A stretch of DNA of 62,412 nucleotides from DASVWH01 sp036389715 (GTDB lineage: Bacteria > Acidobacteriota > Blastocatellia > Pyrinomonadales > Pyrinomonadaceae), in NCBI GenBank assembly GCA_036389715.1, contig DASVWH010000110.1:1-62412 (forward strand). Direction: 5' to 3'. A program made the position numbers and the translations under genes. Position 1 is the stretch's first letter; the number at the start of each line of letters is the position of its first letter. Positions 9,558 through 17,955 of this stretch are shown here, piece after piece. The notes beneath the pieces were generated by a model. The model had not been told where the DNA came from. It ran no database searches and saw only the letters and a program-made list of their open reading frames with translations.

Positions 9558-10379
9558 ATGCCTGCTACATTCGCCGATCTGGTCGAGCTGATGGCCCGCC
9601 TGCGTTCCCCGGAAGGCTGCCCCTGGGATCGTGAACAGACTTATGAAACGCTCGCGCCGATGCTCTTGGAAGAGGCTTACGAGGCGTTCGAGGCCGTCGA
9701 GGACGCGCGCGAGGGCCGCCCCTCGGAGTTGAGAGACGAGCTCGGCGACCTGCTCTTTCAGATAGTCTTCTATGCGCAGGTGGCCAGCGAGCGCGGCGAG
9801 TTCTCCATCGCCGACGTGACCGAAGCCATTCATACGAAGATGGTGCGCCGTCACCCGCACGTCTTTGCCGGAGAGCAGGCCGAAGACGCGGCGGAAGTCC
9901 TGCGTAACTGGGAGGCCATCAAGGCCGAGGAGAAACGCGCCGCCGGTCAGGACGCGCGCGAGCAGGATTCATCGCTGCTCGACGGCGTCTCGACGAAAGC
10001 GCCCGCGCTGATGGAAGCGCACCAGCTTGCGACCAAGGCGGCGCGCGTCGGCTTCGACTGGCAGCGCCTCGAAGACATCTTCGACAAGCTGCACGAAGAG
10101 ATAGAGGAGCTGCACGCGGCCATTAGCCGCCACGCGGCTTCGGAGGAAGAAGCCGACAGGGCAAGCGTCCGCGAAGAGCTGGGCGACCTGCTGTTCGCCG
10201 TCACGAACATCGCGCGCCACCTCCAGGTCGAGCCCGAAGCCGCCCTCAAATCAACCAATCGCAAGTTCCGCCGTCGCTTTCGTCACATCGAGCAAGGTCT
10301 CACGGCACGCGGTCGAAGCCTCGACGCGGCCACCCTCGCAGAGATGGAAGAACTCTGGCAGGAAGCAAAAAAGCAGTGA
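9558..10379 (+). CDS. mazG: Nucleoside triphosphate pyrophosphohydrolase MazG
   Basis: A 273-residue all-alpha NTP pyrophosphohydrolase that hydrolyses (d)NTPs to monophosphates, a house-cleaning and stringent-response-related role. It has the two-domain layout of full-length MazG: the N-terminal domain carries LRSPEGCPWDREQT, LLEEAYEAFEA and ELGDLLFQIVF, and the C-terminal domain repeats EELGDLLFAVTNIAR. The ExxE acidic metal-binding pattern is present in both. The start is ATG 9558 without a strong Shine-Dalgarno. It is divergent from the DUF1844 gene, with about 280 bp of intergenic DNA holding only a degenerate heptamer tract. Confidence 0.95.
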   Translation: MPATFADLVELMARLRSPEGCPWDREQTYETLAPMLLEEAYEAFEAVEDAREGRPSELRDELGDLLFQIVFYAQVASERGEFSIADVTEAIHTKMVRRHPHVFAGEQAEDAAEVLRNWEAIKAEEKRAAGQDAREQDSSLLDGVSTKAPALMEAHQLATKAARVGFDWQRLEDIFDKLHEEIEELHAAISRHAASEEEADRASVREELGDLLFAVTNIARHLQVEPEAALKSTNRKFRRRFRHIEQGLTARGRSLDAATLAEMEELWQEAKKQ

Positions 10380-10479
10380 CAGGCGTCCCCCGTCCAGTGC
10401 TAAAATAGCGGGCGCATTCGTGCCCGTCTTTTCGATTATCACCCATAACTATTTGATCGTTCCGCGGAGGTTTTGAGAG

Positions 10480-11187
10480 ATGGCAATGATTCAATTCGTC
10501 GGCAATTACGACGATCTTTCGACAGATAGAGGTTTCCAGTTCAAGTTCCATTGCGACAAGTGCGGCAACGGCTTCATGTCGCGTTTTCAGCCCTCGACGA
10601 TCGGCACTGCCGGCTCTTTGCTGCGCGCGGCCGGAAGCCTTTTCGGCGGGTGGGCCAGCTCCGCGGGCGATTCAGCCTACGAGGTCCAGCGCGCCGTCGG
10701 CGGCAAGGCGCACGACGAAGCGCTCCTCAAAGCCGTGCAGGAGGGCAAGGAGCATTTTCATCAATGCTCGCGCTGCGGCAGGTGGGTCTGCCCGGAAGTC
10801 TGCTGGAACGCACAGGCCGGGCAGTGCGAAGAGTGCGCGCCGGATTATCAGGAAGAGCTGGCTTCGGCTCACGCACAGGCCAAGGCCGACGCGACGCGCC
10901 AGCAGCTGCATGAAAAGGCCAGCCAGACCGACTACGTTTCCAAGATAGACATGAGCGCGGGTTCCGTCGCCAGGGCCCCTGCGCCGCCCGCGCCCCAGGC
11001 GAGCGCGCCCGCCGCGAAGGCCAGTTGCTCTTCCTGCGGGGCAAGCGTCGGCAAGGCCAAGTTCTGCCCGGAATGCGGGACGCCGACACAGCCGCCGCGG
11101 CTGGTCTGCACGGGCTGCGGTCATGAACCCGAAAGCCCGACCAAGTTCTGCCCGGAGTGCGGCGCAAAGATGCCGCTCATCGGTTAA
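10480..11187 (+). CDS. Multi-zinc-ribbon protein
   Basis: 235 residues with several CxxC pairs. Those at HCDKCGNGF, QCSRCGRWVCPEVCW and QCEECAP lie in the N-terminal two thirds. Two C-terminal zinc-ribbon hooks (SCSSCGAS with FCPECGTP, and VCTGCGHE with FCPECGAK) are separated by a Pro/Ala linker. It is preceded by a good ribosome site (GGAGG, 9 nt before ATG 10480). The second half resembles double zinc-ribbon proteins; the first part has a Gly/Ala-rich segment that could be membrane-interacting. No enzyme domain is visible and the function is unknown. Two strong hairpins follow. Confidence 0.85.
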   Translation: MAMIQFVGNYDDLSTDRGFQFKFHCDKCGNGFMSRFQPSTIGTAGSLLRAAGSLFGGWASSAGDSAYEVQRAVGGKAHDEALLKAVQEGKEHFHQCSRCGRWVCPEVCWNAQAGQCEECAPDYQEELASAHAQAKADATRQQLHEKASQTDYVSKIDMSAGSVARAPAPPAPQASAPAAKASCSSCGASVGKAKFCPECGTPTQPPRLVCTGCGHEPESPTKFCPECGAKMPLIG

Positions 11188-11212
11188 TCGAACTCTGCGT
11201 CAGCATAGAAAA

Positions 11213-11263
11213 GCGTCCCGGCAGAGAGCAGGAAAAGCCTCTCCGCCGGGACGCCTCATTTTG
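11213..11263 (+). terminator. Terminator after the zinc-ribbon gene
   Basis: A GC-rich stem, gcgtcccggc-a-gagag paired with ctctc-c-gccgggacgc, has a short loop and is followed by ctcatttt. It starts 26 bases after the stop of the plus-strand zinc-ribbon gene. Confidence 0.85.
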
Positions 11264-11326
11264 GTTAGCGTCAGGGCCGCCCGCGCACGGCCCTTCGCGG
11301 TCCGGCGATGACGCGAAATGCGAAAA

Positions 11327-11366
11327 GAAGCGAAGGGTTTGGCCATCCGGTCAAGCCCTTCGCTTC
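11327..11366. terminator. Second, bidirectional terminator hairpin between convergent genes
   Basis: A 14-bp stem (gaagcgaagggttt / aagcccttcgcttc, one G-U pair) sits 31 bases beyond the stop of the minus-strand M48 protease gene. AT-rich flanks on both sides (cgaaaa, tatgttt) let it serve either strand. Confidence 0.75.
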
Positions 11367-11397
11367 TATGTTTGTCAGACAGGATTTGCCCTGCCCG

Positions 11398-12828
11398 TTA
11401 GTCGTTGAGCCGGATGGAGTTCAGCACGTTGCTGAAGACTCCGCGATAGCTGCCGAACTCCTGCTGCGGAGCGACGCCGATCATGTAGAAGAGATCGCCG
11501 TTGCGCAGCAGGGTCGTGTAGATGATGATGCTTTCGGGTCGGCCCGTCGCCTCGTTGGTGTTCGAGAAGGTGCTGGCCAGCGCATTGTGACGGTCAATCG
11601 TGCCGCGCTGGTAACCGCCCTGCTGGCGTAAACCCCCTCCGCCCTGGACCAGCGAGCTGATGAAGGCATCCGTCGCCTGTCGCAGATTCCCGCCCTGGCT
11701 GCGGCTCACGCCGACGTTGACGCCGTGCGTAAAAACAGCCTGGCCCTGGGCCTGCCCGTATGCGCCTTCGGGAGCAAACCAGATGGAGTTGCCGCCCGCC
11801 AATTCGCGCCAGTTATCGGGATAGCTCAACTGGAACGCATTGCCCGCAGTGTAAGTCCGATAGCGCGTCGAAGGATAAGCGACGCGCCCGCTGATGGGAG
11901 CATCGTTCGGGTAATTCCCGCCGCGATTGTCCTGCGGGTACTGCTGGCCGCCACCGCCGCCGCGCGCGATTTCAGCCATCGAAGGAGCGCGGCCCATCCC
12001 GCGCAGGCGCTGTTGAATGCTGGCGAACTCGCGCGTGTCCTGCTGCCCGCCATTGACGCGCAGCATCGCCGCTTCCTGGTTGATGCGCTCATAGCGATTG
12101 GCCGGGTTCGGGTGATCGCTCAGGAACTCGGGCCCGCCGCCGCCGCCCTGCTGCTGGATGGTCCTGAACATGTTGGCCAACTCGCGCGGGTCATATCCTG
12201 CGCGCGCCATAATCTGTGCGCCGAGCACGTCGGCCTCCGTCTCGTACTCGCGGCTGAACTTGAGAAAGTAAGTGCCGACCGCGGCCTGCCCGATCTGTCC
12301 GACCGCGGGGCCGCCCAGGATAGCACCGGCGATGCCCGCGACGCCCGCGAGGATGGAATACTTCTGCGCCTTGGTGGCCTGCGCCGTGCCGTGACGCAAC
12401 GCGACGTGGCTGATCTCGTGCGCCATCACGCCCGCCATCTCGCCTTCGGTGCGCGCCGCCTCGATCATTCCGCGATTAACGAACATCGGCCCGCCCGGCA
12501 GGGCGAAGGCGTTGATGTCGCGTGCGTTAACTACTTCAAAAGTGTATCTAAATTCGGGATGCTGAAACTCGCCCGGAATCGAAGCGACCAGGCGCTGCCC
12601 GACACGTTCGACATAATTCTGCACATACTGGTCGCGTAAGATCGGAAACTGCCGCTCGGCTTCGACCTTGGCCTGTTGCCCGGCCTGAACGTCGTCCGTA
12701 ACTTTGTACCTGTTGCTGTGATAACTGATCCTGGTCTGCGCCAGTGCCGACAGCGGCATGGCAAAGATTGCCAGAGCCATCAGCCAGACCGCAAAATATT
12801 GCGTGCGGCGATAAATGCTGGTTCTCAT
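11398..12828 (-). CDS. Secreted M48 family zinc metalloprotease
   Basis: 476 residues from ATG 12828, chosen because a strong GGAGGGGAG ribosome site precedes it; a longer frame to 12945 lacks one. The N-terminus has a signal peptide (hydrophobic FAVWLMALAIFAMPLSALAQ). The M48 catalytic motif HEISH is at 137-141 (GVMAHEISHVALRHGTAQ), with the downstream glutamate in YETEADVLGAQ. This is the layout of periplasmic BepA-like proteases that clear misassembled outer-membrane proteins. A Gly/Gln-rich linker leads to a C-terminal domain of about 150 residues (from RYRTYTAGNAFQLSYPDNWR) rather than the TPR repeats of BepA. It probably acts in the periplasm; the substrate is unknown. Confidence 0.9.
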   Translation of the reverse strand: MRTSIYRRTQYFAVWLMALAIFAMPLSALAQTRISYHSNRYKVTDDVQAGQQAKVEAERQFPILRDQYVQNYVERVGQRLVASIPGEFQHPEFRYTFEVVNARDINAFALPGGPMFVNRGMIEAARTEGEMAGVMAHEISHVALRHGTAQATKAQKYSILAGVAGIAGAILGGPAVGQIGQAAVGTYFLKFSREYETEADVLGAQIMARAGYDPRELANMFRTIQQQGGGGGPEFLSDHPNPANRYERINQEAAMLRVNGGQQDTREFASIQQRLRGMGRAPSMAEIARGGGGGQQYPQDNRGGNYPNDAPISGRVAYPSTRYRTYTAGNAFQLSYPDNWRELAGGNSIWFAPEGAYGQAQGQAVFTHGVNVGVSRSQGGNLRQATDAFISSLVQGGGGLRQQGGYQRGTIDRHNALASTFSNTNEATGRPESIIIYTTLLRNGDLFYMIGVAPQQEFGSYRGVFSNVLNSIRLND

Positions 12829-13117
12829 TTTCTCCCCTCCTCTGGAGGCGCTCGGGCCGTTGAAGGCTCGGCGCACTCTTTCTGTGCAAGCTAAAAAGAG
12901 CGGCGCGCTCTCTTGTTCATCGAGGGCACGCCGCTCCTTCTGCAAAGCTCTGCTTCTCCCCCGAGACTACCTTAAAACTATCGCAACTTTTACGCGCAGG
13001 GGGAGAGAGCGCGTTTATCTCTGCCGGATTTGAGACCGGCCGCATCGGTCAGGCGACTTAGGGCTCGTCCGGCTCTGTTTTGATGAAGCGAGCGACTGCG
13101 GGGTTGGCCTTCATGTT

Positions 13118-15424
13118 TTAATAGCGACGGCGCAACCTCCGCCTGTTAGCCCTGCGCAAAGGGTAGCTTCGCCTATTTACGTTACGATTTTGTTCTAATT
13201 TGTTTACCTCATCGTCATACTTTACGCTCGTCCCGTCGGGCGGGCGCGGAATCGAAACGACGACGAAGGGCGAAGTCAGCACGTCCGCGACGACTTCACC
13301 GGCTTTCGGGCTCTGTTCGCTGACGCGCACGACGAGCGTTGAGCCCTCGCGGCGAAGGCCCGCAATCGAGATGCCGTAGCCGCCCGTCGGCTTGCGCCCC
13401 TGGTAGGCGATCAGCACGGCGTGGGTGCTGAAGCTGACCTCGGGAGCCGGACGATTGTTCGCCAGCGTTCGCCAACGGTCCTGCCACTCGCTCTCCGTTG
13501 TAATCAGTTCGAGTGAGCGCGCCTGCTGCTGCTGCCCGCCGCCGAAAGCTCCCGTCGCCAGGACGGAGAAATCTATCGCCGCCGCATCAACGGTCTCGGT
13601 CATAGGCGCGGCGGCGGACGGCGCATCCTGTCCGAGCATCGCCAGCCGAATGAGCTTGACCGGCGGCATCCCGTAACTGAGCAGCCGGTCGTGAAACTCT
13701 CCGAGCCTGAAGGCATCACCCATGCGCCTTTTCCATTCCTCACGCAGCTGCAAAATCTGCATCTTGCCGAGCGTGTAGACCAGGTAGGTCGGGTCTTGCG
13801 TGCCGCGCCGCGCTTCGCGCTCGGCGTTGACGCGCTCCTGGTAACCCTCGCGCATGAAGAACTCTACGCCCTCCGGGTAGCTCATCCCCTGCGTGTGCAG
13901 GCGCAGCCCGACCAGGTAGCGGCACAACCGCAGCAGCGCCATATTTAATTGCGTCAGGCGCAGGCTGGGGTTGTTGCCGCCGAACCCCTCGTCGAGCATC
14001 ATCTGCTCGCAGTAGTGCGCCCAGCCTTCGACGAAGCTCGCGGAGCCGAGCGCCGTCCTGACGCGCGAGCGCTGCTGCTTCAGGGCCAGAAACTGGTAGT
14101 AGTGACCAGGATAGACTTCGTGTATCGAGATGACGGGCAGCGCGTAACGATTATAGAAGCTCAGATGGTCTTCCACGCGCTGTGCATCCCACTGCGGATC
14201 GGGCGGCGTGACGTAATAATAGGCTTCGGTCGCAACGCGCTCGAAGACGCCCGGCGGGTCCATTGAGGCGAAGCTCGTCGAGCGCGCATATTCGGGAGTC
14301 TCGGCAACGCTCAGGTCCTCGCGCGCGGGCGGCGTCAGAATATTTTGAGTGCGGACAAAGGCGCGGATGCGATCAAGCTCGGCGCGGGTTTCTCCGACAA
14401 GCCCGTCGGCGGCCGGATGCTCGCGCGCCAGGCTGCGCAGCGCGGCGCGCACGCCCTTGCCCGGCGCGACCTCTTCGGCCAGGGCGCGCATCTGGTCCTG
14501 CGTGCGGCGCAGCTCCCTTTCGCCCTCGGCGATCAATTGCGCCAGCGGTGTCTCCACCATCTCGTCGTAGAGCAGCTTGCGGCGATAGTTTTCCGCACCG
14601 ATCTGAAAGCTGCCGGTCGAGCGCGCCAGGAGGTCTCGCTCCAGCCAGTCGGCGAACGAGATAAGGACGCCGACGACGTTGCGGTTCGCCGTCTCGAACT
14701 CGGCACGGCGCGCGGCGCTTAAGTTCCCGCCGCCCGCGCGCTCGACCATCTGCGGCACGACGCGCGTGAAGTAATCAACGCTGCCGCGAACCTGCCGGAT
14801 GGCCGTCTCGGTGTAGATGCGCGGCGGCGTCTGTAAATTCTCACGCGCTTCGTTGAGCAGCCGGACGACCTCGCGCTCGCGCGCCAGCAGGGCGCTCAGA
14901 CGCTGTTCGAGCGGCGCATAATTGCGCTTGAGGATATTGTCAATCCCGGCGGCGGCGAGACGGTTATAGACGTTCGGGTCGCGCTCCCACATCCGTATCT
15001 CTTCGAGGTCGAGGAGCTGCCCGCGCGCGTGCGAGATGAGCATCAGGTAATCGTAGCGAGCATCGTCGGGAAGCACTGCCGGGTTGATGCGGACGAGCGC
15101 GCCGACGCTGGCGCGCAAGCGCCGGACTTCGCGCGCGACCGCCTCGCGGCTGCGGGATTCGAGCCGCGCGTCATACTCGTGCAAGCCCTGCGCGGTCGCC
15201 TCCGTCGGGTTAAAGGCGTAGTAGCCGCGCAGGTATTCGTCCGCTATCTGGTTGAAGCGTGCCGTCACGTTGCTCGCACCGGCACGCGCCGGGACGGGGC
15301 CGCGACGCACGCGCCGCCGCTGTGCCTCTGCACGCGGCAACGGCAGGAGCCCGCACGAGAGAACCGCGAGCGCAATCAGCAGGACGGGAAGTTTCCTTTT
15401 CATCAATCCAGAGGCTCTTTTCAT
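13118..15424 (-). CDS. DUF885 metallopeptidase-like protein fused to PrcB-type C-terminal domain
   Basis: About 768 residues with a signal peptide (MKRKLPVLLIALAVLSCGL...AEAQ). The long helical DUF885 region carries the family's HExxPGH-type motif (HEVYPGH, about residue 435), the presumed zinc site of this M32-like group. After about residue 640 a separate module begins (LITTESEWQDRW, KPTGGYGISI, PFVVVSIPRP) that matches the PrcB C-terminal domain. The start is ambiguous: a 21-bp in-frame duplication gives two ATGs (15424 and 15403), each with the same upstream sequence and no clear Shine-Dalgarno. Probably a periplasmic peptidase. Confidence 0.85.
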   Translation of the reverse strand: MKRASGLMKRKLPVLLIALAVLSCGLLPLPRAEAQRRRVRRGPVPARAGASNVTARFNQIADEYLRGYYAFNPTEATAQGLHEYDARLESRSREAVAREVRRLRASVGALVRINPAVLPDDARYDYLMLISHARGQLLDLEEIRMWERDPNVYNRLAAAGIDNILKRNYAPLEQRLSALLAREREVVRLLNEARENLQTPPRIYTETAIRQVRGSVDYFTRVVPQMVERAGGGNLSAARRAEFETANRNVVGVLISFADWLERDLLARSTGSFQIGAENYRRKLLYDEMVETPLAQLIAEGERELRRTQDQMRALAEEVAPGKGVRAALRSLAREHPAADGLVGETRAELDRIRAFVRTQNILTPPAREDLSVAETPEYARSTSFASMDPPGVFERVATEAYYYVTPPDPQWDAQRVEDHLSFYNRYALPVISIHEVYPGHYYQFLALKQQRSRVRTALGSASFVEGWAHYCEQMMLDEGFGGNNPSLRLTQLNMALLRLCRYLVGLRLHTQGMSYPEGVEFFMREGYQERVNAEREARRGTQDPTYLVYTLGKMQILQLREEWKRRMGDAFRLGEFHDRLLSYGMPPVKLIRLAMLGQDAPSAAAPMTETVDAAAIDFSVLATGAFGGGQQQQARSLELITTESEWQDRWRTLANNRPAPEVSFSTHAVLIAYQGRKPTGGYGISIAGLRREGSTLVVRVSEQSPKAGEVVADVLTSPFVVVSIPRPPDGTSVKYDDEVNKLEQNRNVNRRSYPLRRANRRRLRRRY

Positions 15425-15435
15425 CAATCCAGAGG
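15396..15435. repeat. 21-bp direct duplication across a start codon
   Basis: The 19-bp word cttttcatcaatccagagg occurs at 15396-15414 and again at 15417-15435, a period of 21 bp. Each copy contains one in-frame start codon of the DUF885 gene, so the protein can begin at either copy. Confidence 0.85.
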
Positions 15436-15532
15436 GTCTTTCCGAAGAGAGACGACGACCAACAGTATCTTTATTTTGAGCGGCGATAAGTACGCGGGAG
15501 AGATTAACACAGAAGTCGCCGGGCGAGGCGGG

Positions 15533-16180
15533 CTACTTTTGTGCGCGGGGGTCAATGTGGTTGTTGAGCCAGCGCGTCGCATCGTCGAGCGGCACGATGT
15601 GATGCTCCTGGCCCTTCCAGACGCGGATCATCGAGATGATGAGGAAGACGGTCGCCGCGCCCCAGAACAGCTTTCCGCCGGTATTGTTGCCCGTGATATT
15701 CGACACCAGATTCAGGAAGAGCGAGAAGGCGACGGCAAACAGTTGCAGCGCCATTCCCTGCGCGGCGTGAAAGCGGACGCGCGGCTCGCTGCGCGGAACC
15801 ATCAGAAGCTCTATCAAAGCCGCCGCCATCCCCAGGTGGAACGGAACATAAGGCAGAATCAGCGCGAGCTGTTCCGGCAGGCCGATGCCCGCCACGGTTC
15901 TCTTGGAAGAAGGCGCGGACTTGGCCGACGGCGTGTCGGCCGGTGCGTGCGGGGCCGGGGGCGGATAGGTCGGCGGCACGAAGATGGACGGGTACGATTG
16001 GGAAATCGAATCGTCGTAGCGCCTTGTCGGGGCTTCGGCGTTCCAGGGCTCTTCGGCCGCAGCCGTTTCGGTTTCGGGCTCGGCCAGGCGCGACGCGCCC
16101 CAGACCTCTTCGGCCCGGCGCGCCTGCTCCGCGTCGAGAGGGTTCGTGTCGTACTTGGTCTTCTTCTCTTTGGCCACCAT
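15533..16180 (-). CDS. DUF4870-like membrane protein
   Basis: 215 residues from ATG 16180 (MVAKEKKTKYDTNP); a GTG at 16186 in frame is the alternative. The first ~115 residues are polar and rich in Pro/Ala/Glu, probably cytoplasmic and disordered. The remainder has three hydrophobic helices: around QLALILPYVPFHLGMAAALI, ALQLFAVAFSLFLNLVSNI and KLFWGAATVFLIISMIRVW. A conserved RVRFHAAQGMALQ segment is typical of DUF4870/Tic20-like small membrane proteins. Function unknown. It lies 61 bp downstream of the JAMM gene on the same strand. Confidence 0.75.
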   Translation of the reverse strand: MVAKEKKTKYDTNPLDAEQARRAEEVWGASRLAEPETETAAAEEPWNAEAPTRRYDDSISQSYPSIFVPPTYPPPAPHAPADTPSAKSAPSSKRTVAGIGLPEQLALILPYVPFHLGMAAALIELLMVPRSEPRVRFHAAQGMALQLFAVAFSLFLNLVSNITGNNTGGKLFWGAATVFLIISMIRVWKGQEHHIVPLDDATRWLNNHIDPRAQK

Positions 16181-16241
16181 TAACACTCTTTACGAAATAG
16201 AATCGCGCGGTGTTTCAAAGCGTTCGTGTTTCAAAGCGTCC

Positions 16242-16658
16242 TCAGCCGTCTTCGACCCCATACTCGATCATCTCCCACTGGCCGTCCGGCTCCGAGATGC
16301 GAAAGGCCCGCAACTGCTCGCCCGCCGGGCCGAGCCCGATGATAAAATAGATTGCCGAAGGATAATAAGCGAGCCGCATGTCCGTCACGGACGGGACGGG
16401 CTCGCTCGAACGCGGGTGCGAATGATAGATGCCAAGCAGCCGCTCGCCGCGTTCGCGCATGCTGCGCTGGGCGGCGAAGAGGTCTTCGGGCCGCGCTTCG
16501 TACCCAACGAGCGGGTCGGCGGCGACGTTGCGCAGGCGGTAGATGTTGCGCGCCCTGCCGTCGCCCTCGCCGCCAATCAGCCCGCAGCACTCCTCCGGGT
16601 TCATCTCCCGCGCGTGCCCGTACATCTCTTCAACCTGCGCGCGTAGAAGAACTATCAT
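16242..16658 (-). CDS. JAMM/MPN (M67) metalloprotease
   Basis: 138 residues forming a single MPN domain. The zinc-site elements are visible: E22/E23 in NPEECCGLIGG, and YHSHPRSSEPVPSVTD with H79, H81, S90 and D93, close to the canonical HxHPx6-7Sx2D. Bacterial stand-alone JAMM proteins commonly cut Gly-Gly tails of ubiquitin-like ThiS/MoaD-type proteins or process sulfur carriers. No MoaD, ThiS, E1-like or cysteine-synthase gene is adjacent here, so the target is unknown. It lies between acyl-CoA dehydrogenase and DUF4870 genes, all on the minus strand. Confidence 0.9.
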   Translation of the reverse strand: MIVLLRAQVEEMYGHAREMNPEECCGLIGGEGDGRARNIYRLRNVAADPLVGYEARPEDLFAAQRSMRERGERLLGIYHSHPRSSEPVPSVTDMRLAYYPSAIYFIIGLGPAGEQLRAFRISEPDGQWEMIEYGVEDG

Positions 16659-16726
16659 GCTTTACCTGCCAGGGCCTTCTTGATTCTCCGCGAAGGCCGC
16701 AAACAGCCGCGCCGCCTGCCGCACAT

Positions 16727-17917
16727 CTATGCTTCGGCGGCGCGCGACTGCGACTGGCCGCCTCCGGCCGCGGCCTCTTTAATCAGGCTCCTGCCGATGA
16801 CGAGACGCTGAATCTGGTTCGTCCCTTCGTAAATCTGCGTGATCTTGGCGTCGCGCATATACTTCTCAATCGGGTAATCCTTGCAGTAGCCGTAGCCGCC
16901 GAAAAGCTGCACGGCGTCGGTCGTCACGCTCATCGCCACGTCGGTCGCAAAGACCTTGCCCATCGCCGCCATCTTCGAGACGTTCTTCGCGCCCGCGTCA
17001 ATGGCGCGCGCCGAAGCATAGACGAGCTGGCGCGCCGCCTCGACCTTCGTCGCCATGTCGGCCAGCATCCACTGAATGCCCTGGAAGGAGGCGACGGATT
17101 GGCCGAACTGCTCGCGCTTCATGGTGTATTCGACGGCCAGGTCGAGCGCGCCGTGGGCCAGTCCGAGAGCCTGCGCCGCGACGCCCGGACGCGCCAGGTC
17201 GAGCGTCATCATCGCGTGCTTGAAGCCGTAGCCCTCTTTTCCGCCGAGCAGGTTCTCTTCTGGAACCTGGCAATCGCGGAAATGCAGCTCATGGACGGGC
17301 ACGCAGCGGATGCCCATCAGGTCTTCCTTCTTGCCGATCTCGAAGCCGGGCGTTCCCTTCTCGACGAGCAGCGCCGAGACGCCGCGCCCGCCCCTGTCCG
17401 GGTTGGTCGAGCAGAAGATGGAATAGAGCGACGCCGCGTTGCCGTTCGTGTTCCACTTCTTATCGCCGTTGAGGACGTAGAAGCCGTCGCGCTTCTCTGC
17501 GCGGGCCTTGAGGCCGCCCGCGTCCGAGCCCGCGGCCTTCTCCGAGAGGCCAAACGCCATCAGGGTCTTGCCCTGCGCGATGTCGGGCAGGTACTTCTGC
17601 TTCTGCTCTTCGGTCCCGCCGACGATGATCGGGAACGACGCCAACGCGTTGACGGCGTAGGTCACGCCGACGCCGCCGCAAGCCTTCGACAGCTCCTCGA
17701 CGACGATGCAGAGGTTCATCACACCGCCGCCGCGCCCGCCATACTCCTTCGGAATCCAGACGCCCATCAGCCCCGCGTCCTGCAACGCGCGCACGACCGA
17801 CCAGGGATACTCGGCCGTCCGGTCCAGCTCGGCCGCGACGGGCCGCACGAATTTGTCCGCAATCTCGCGCGCCAGTGCGCGATATTCAAGGTTCTCTTTC
17901 GTCAGTAATTCATCCAC
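16727..17917 (-). CDS. Acyl-CoA dehydrogenase
   Basis: 396 residues, the usual length for FAD-dependent acyl-CoA dehydrogenases that introduce the alpha-beta double bond in beta-oxidation. Visible marks are AFGLSEKAAGSDAG (substrate/FAD loop), KKWNTNGNAA, REQFGQSVASFQGIQWMLAD, QLFGGYGYCKDYPIEKYMRD and the C-terminal YEGTNQIQR with the probable catalytic Glu at residue 364. The sequence is closest in style to short-chain (butyryl-type) enzymes, but chain length cannot be read reliably. A Gln/Ser/Ala tail ends the protein. No electron-transfer flavoprotein or thiolase gene is adjacent. It starts 38 bp after the upstream amidohydrolase gene. Confidence 0.95.
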   Translation of the reverse strand: MDELLTKENLEYRALAREIADKFVRPVAAELDRTAEYPWSVVRALQDAGLMGVWIPKEYGGRGGGVMNLCIVVEELSKACGGVGVTYAVNALASFPIIVGGTEEQKQKYLPDIAQGKTLMAFGLSEKAAGSDAGGLKARAEKRDGFYVLNGDKKWNTNGNAASLYSIFCSTNPDRGGRGVSALLVEKGTPGFEIGKKEDLMGIRCVPVHELHFRDCQVPEENLLGGKEGYGFKHAMMTLDLARPGVAAQALGLAHGALDLAVEYTMKREQFGQSVASFQGIQWMLADMATKVEAARQLVYASARAIDAGAKNVSKMAAMGKVFATDVAMSVTTDAVQLFGGYGYCKDYPIEKYMRDAKITQIYEGTNQIQRLVIGRSLIKEAAAGGGQSQSRAAEA

Positions 17918-17955
17918 GTTTTAAGGTCTCCTCATCAGCTTTAACTATCGAGCCA

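Noticed and set aside
16352..17908. 518-codon plus-strand frame opposite JAMM and acyl-CoA dehydrogenase genes
   Set aside because: Spans two genes and the gap between them on the other strand; it is a compositional shadow of the GC-rich codons.
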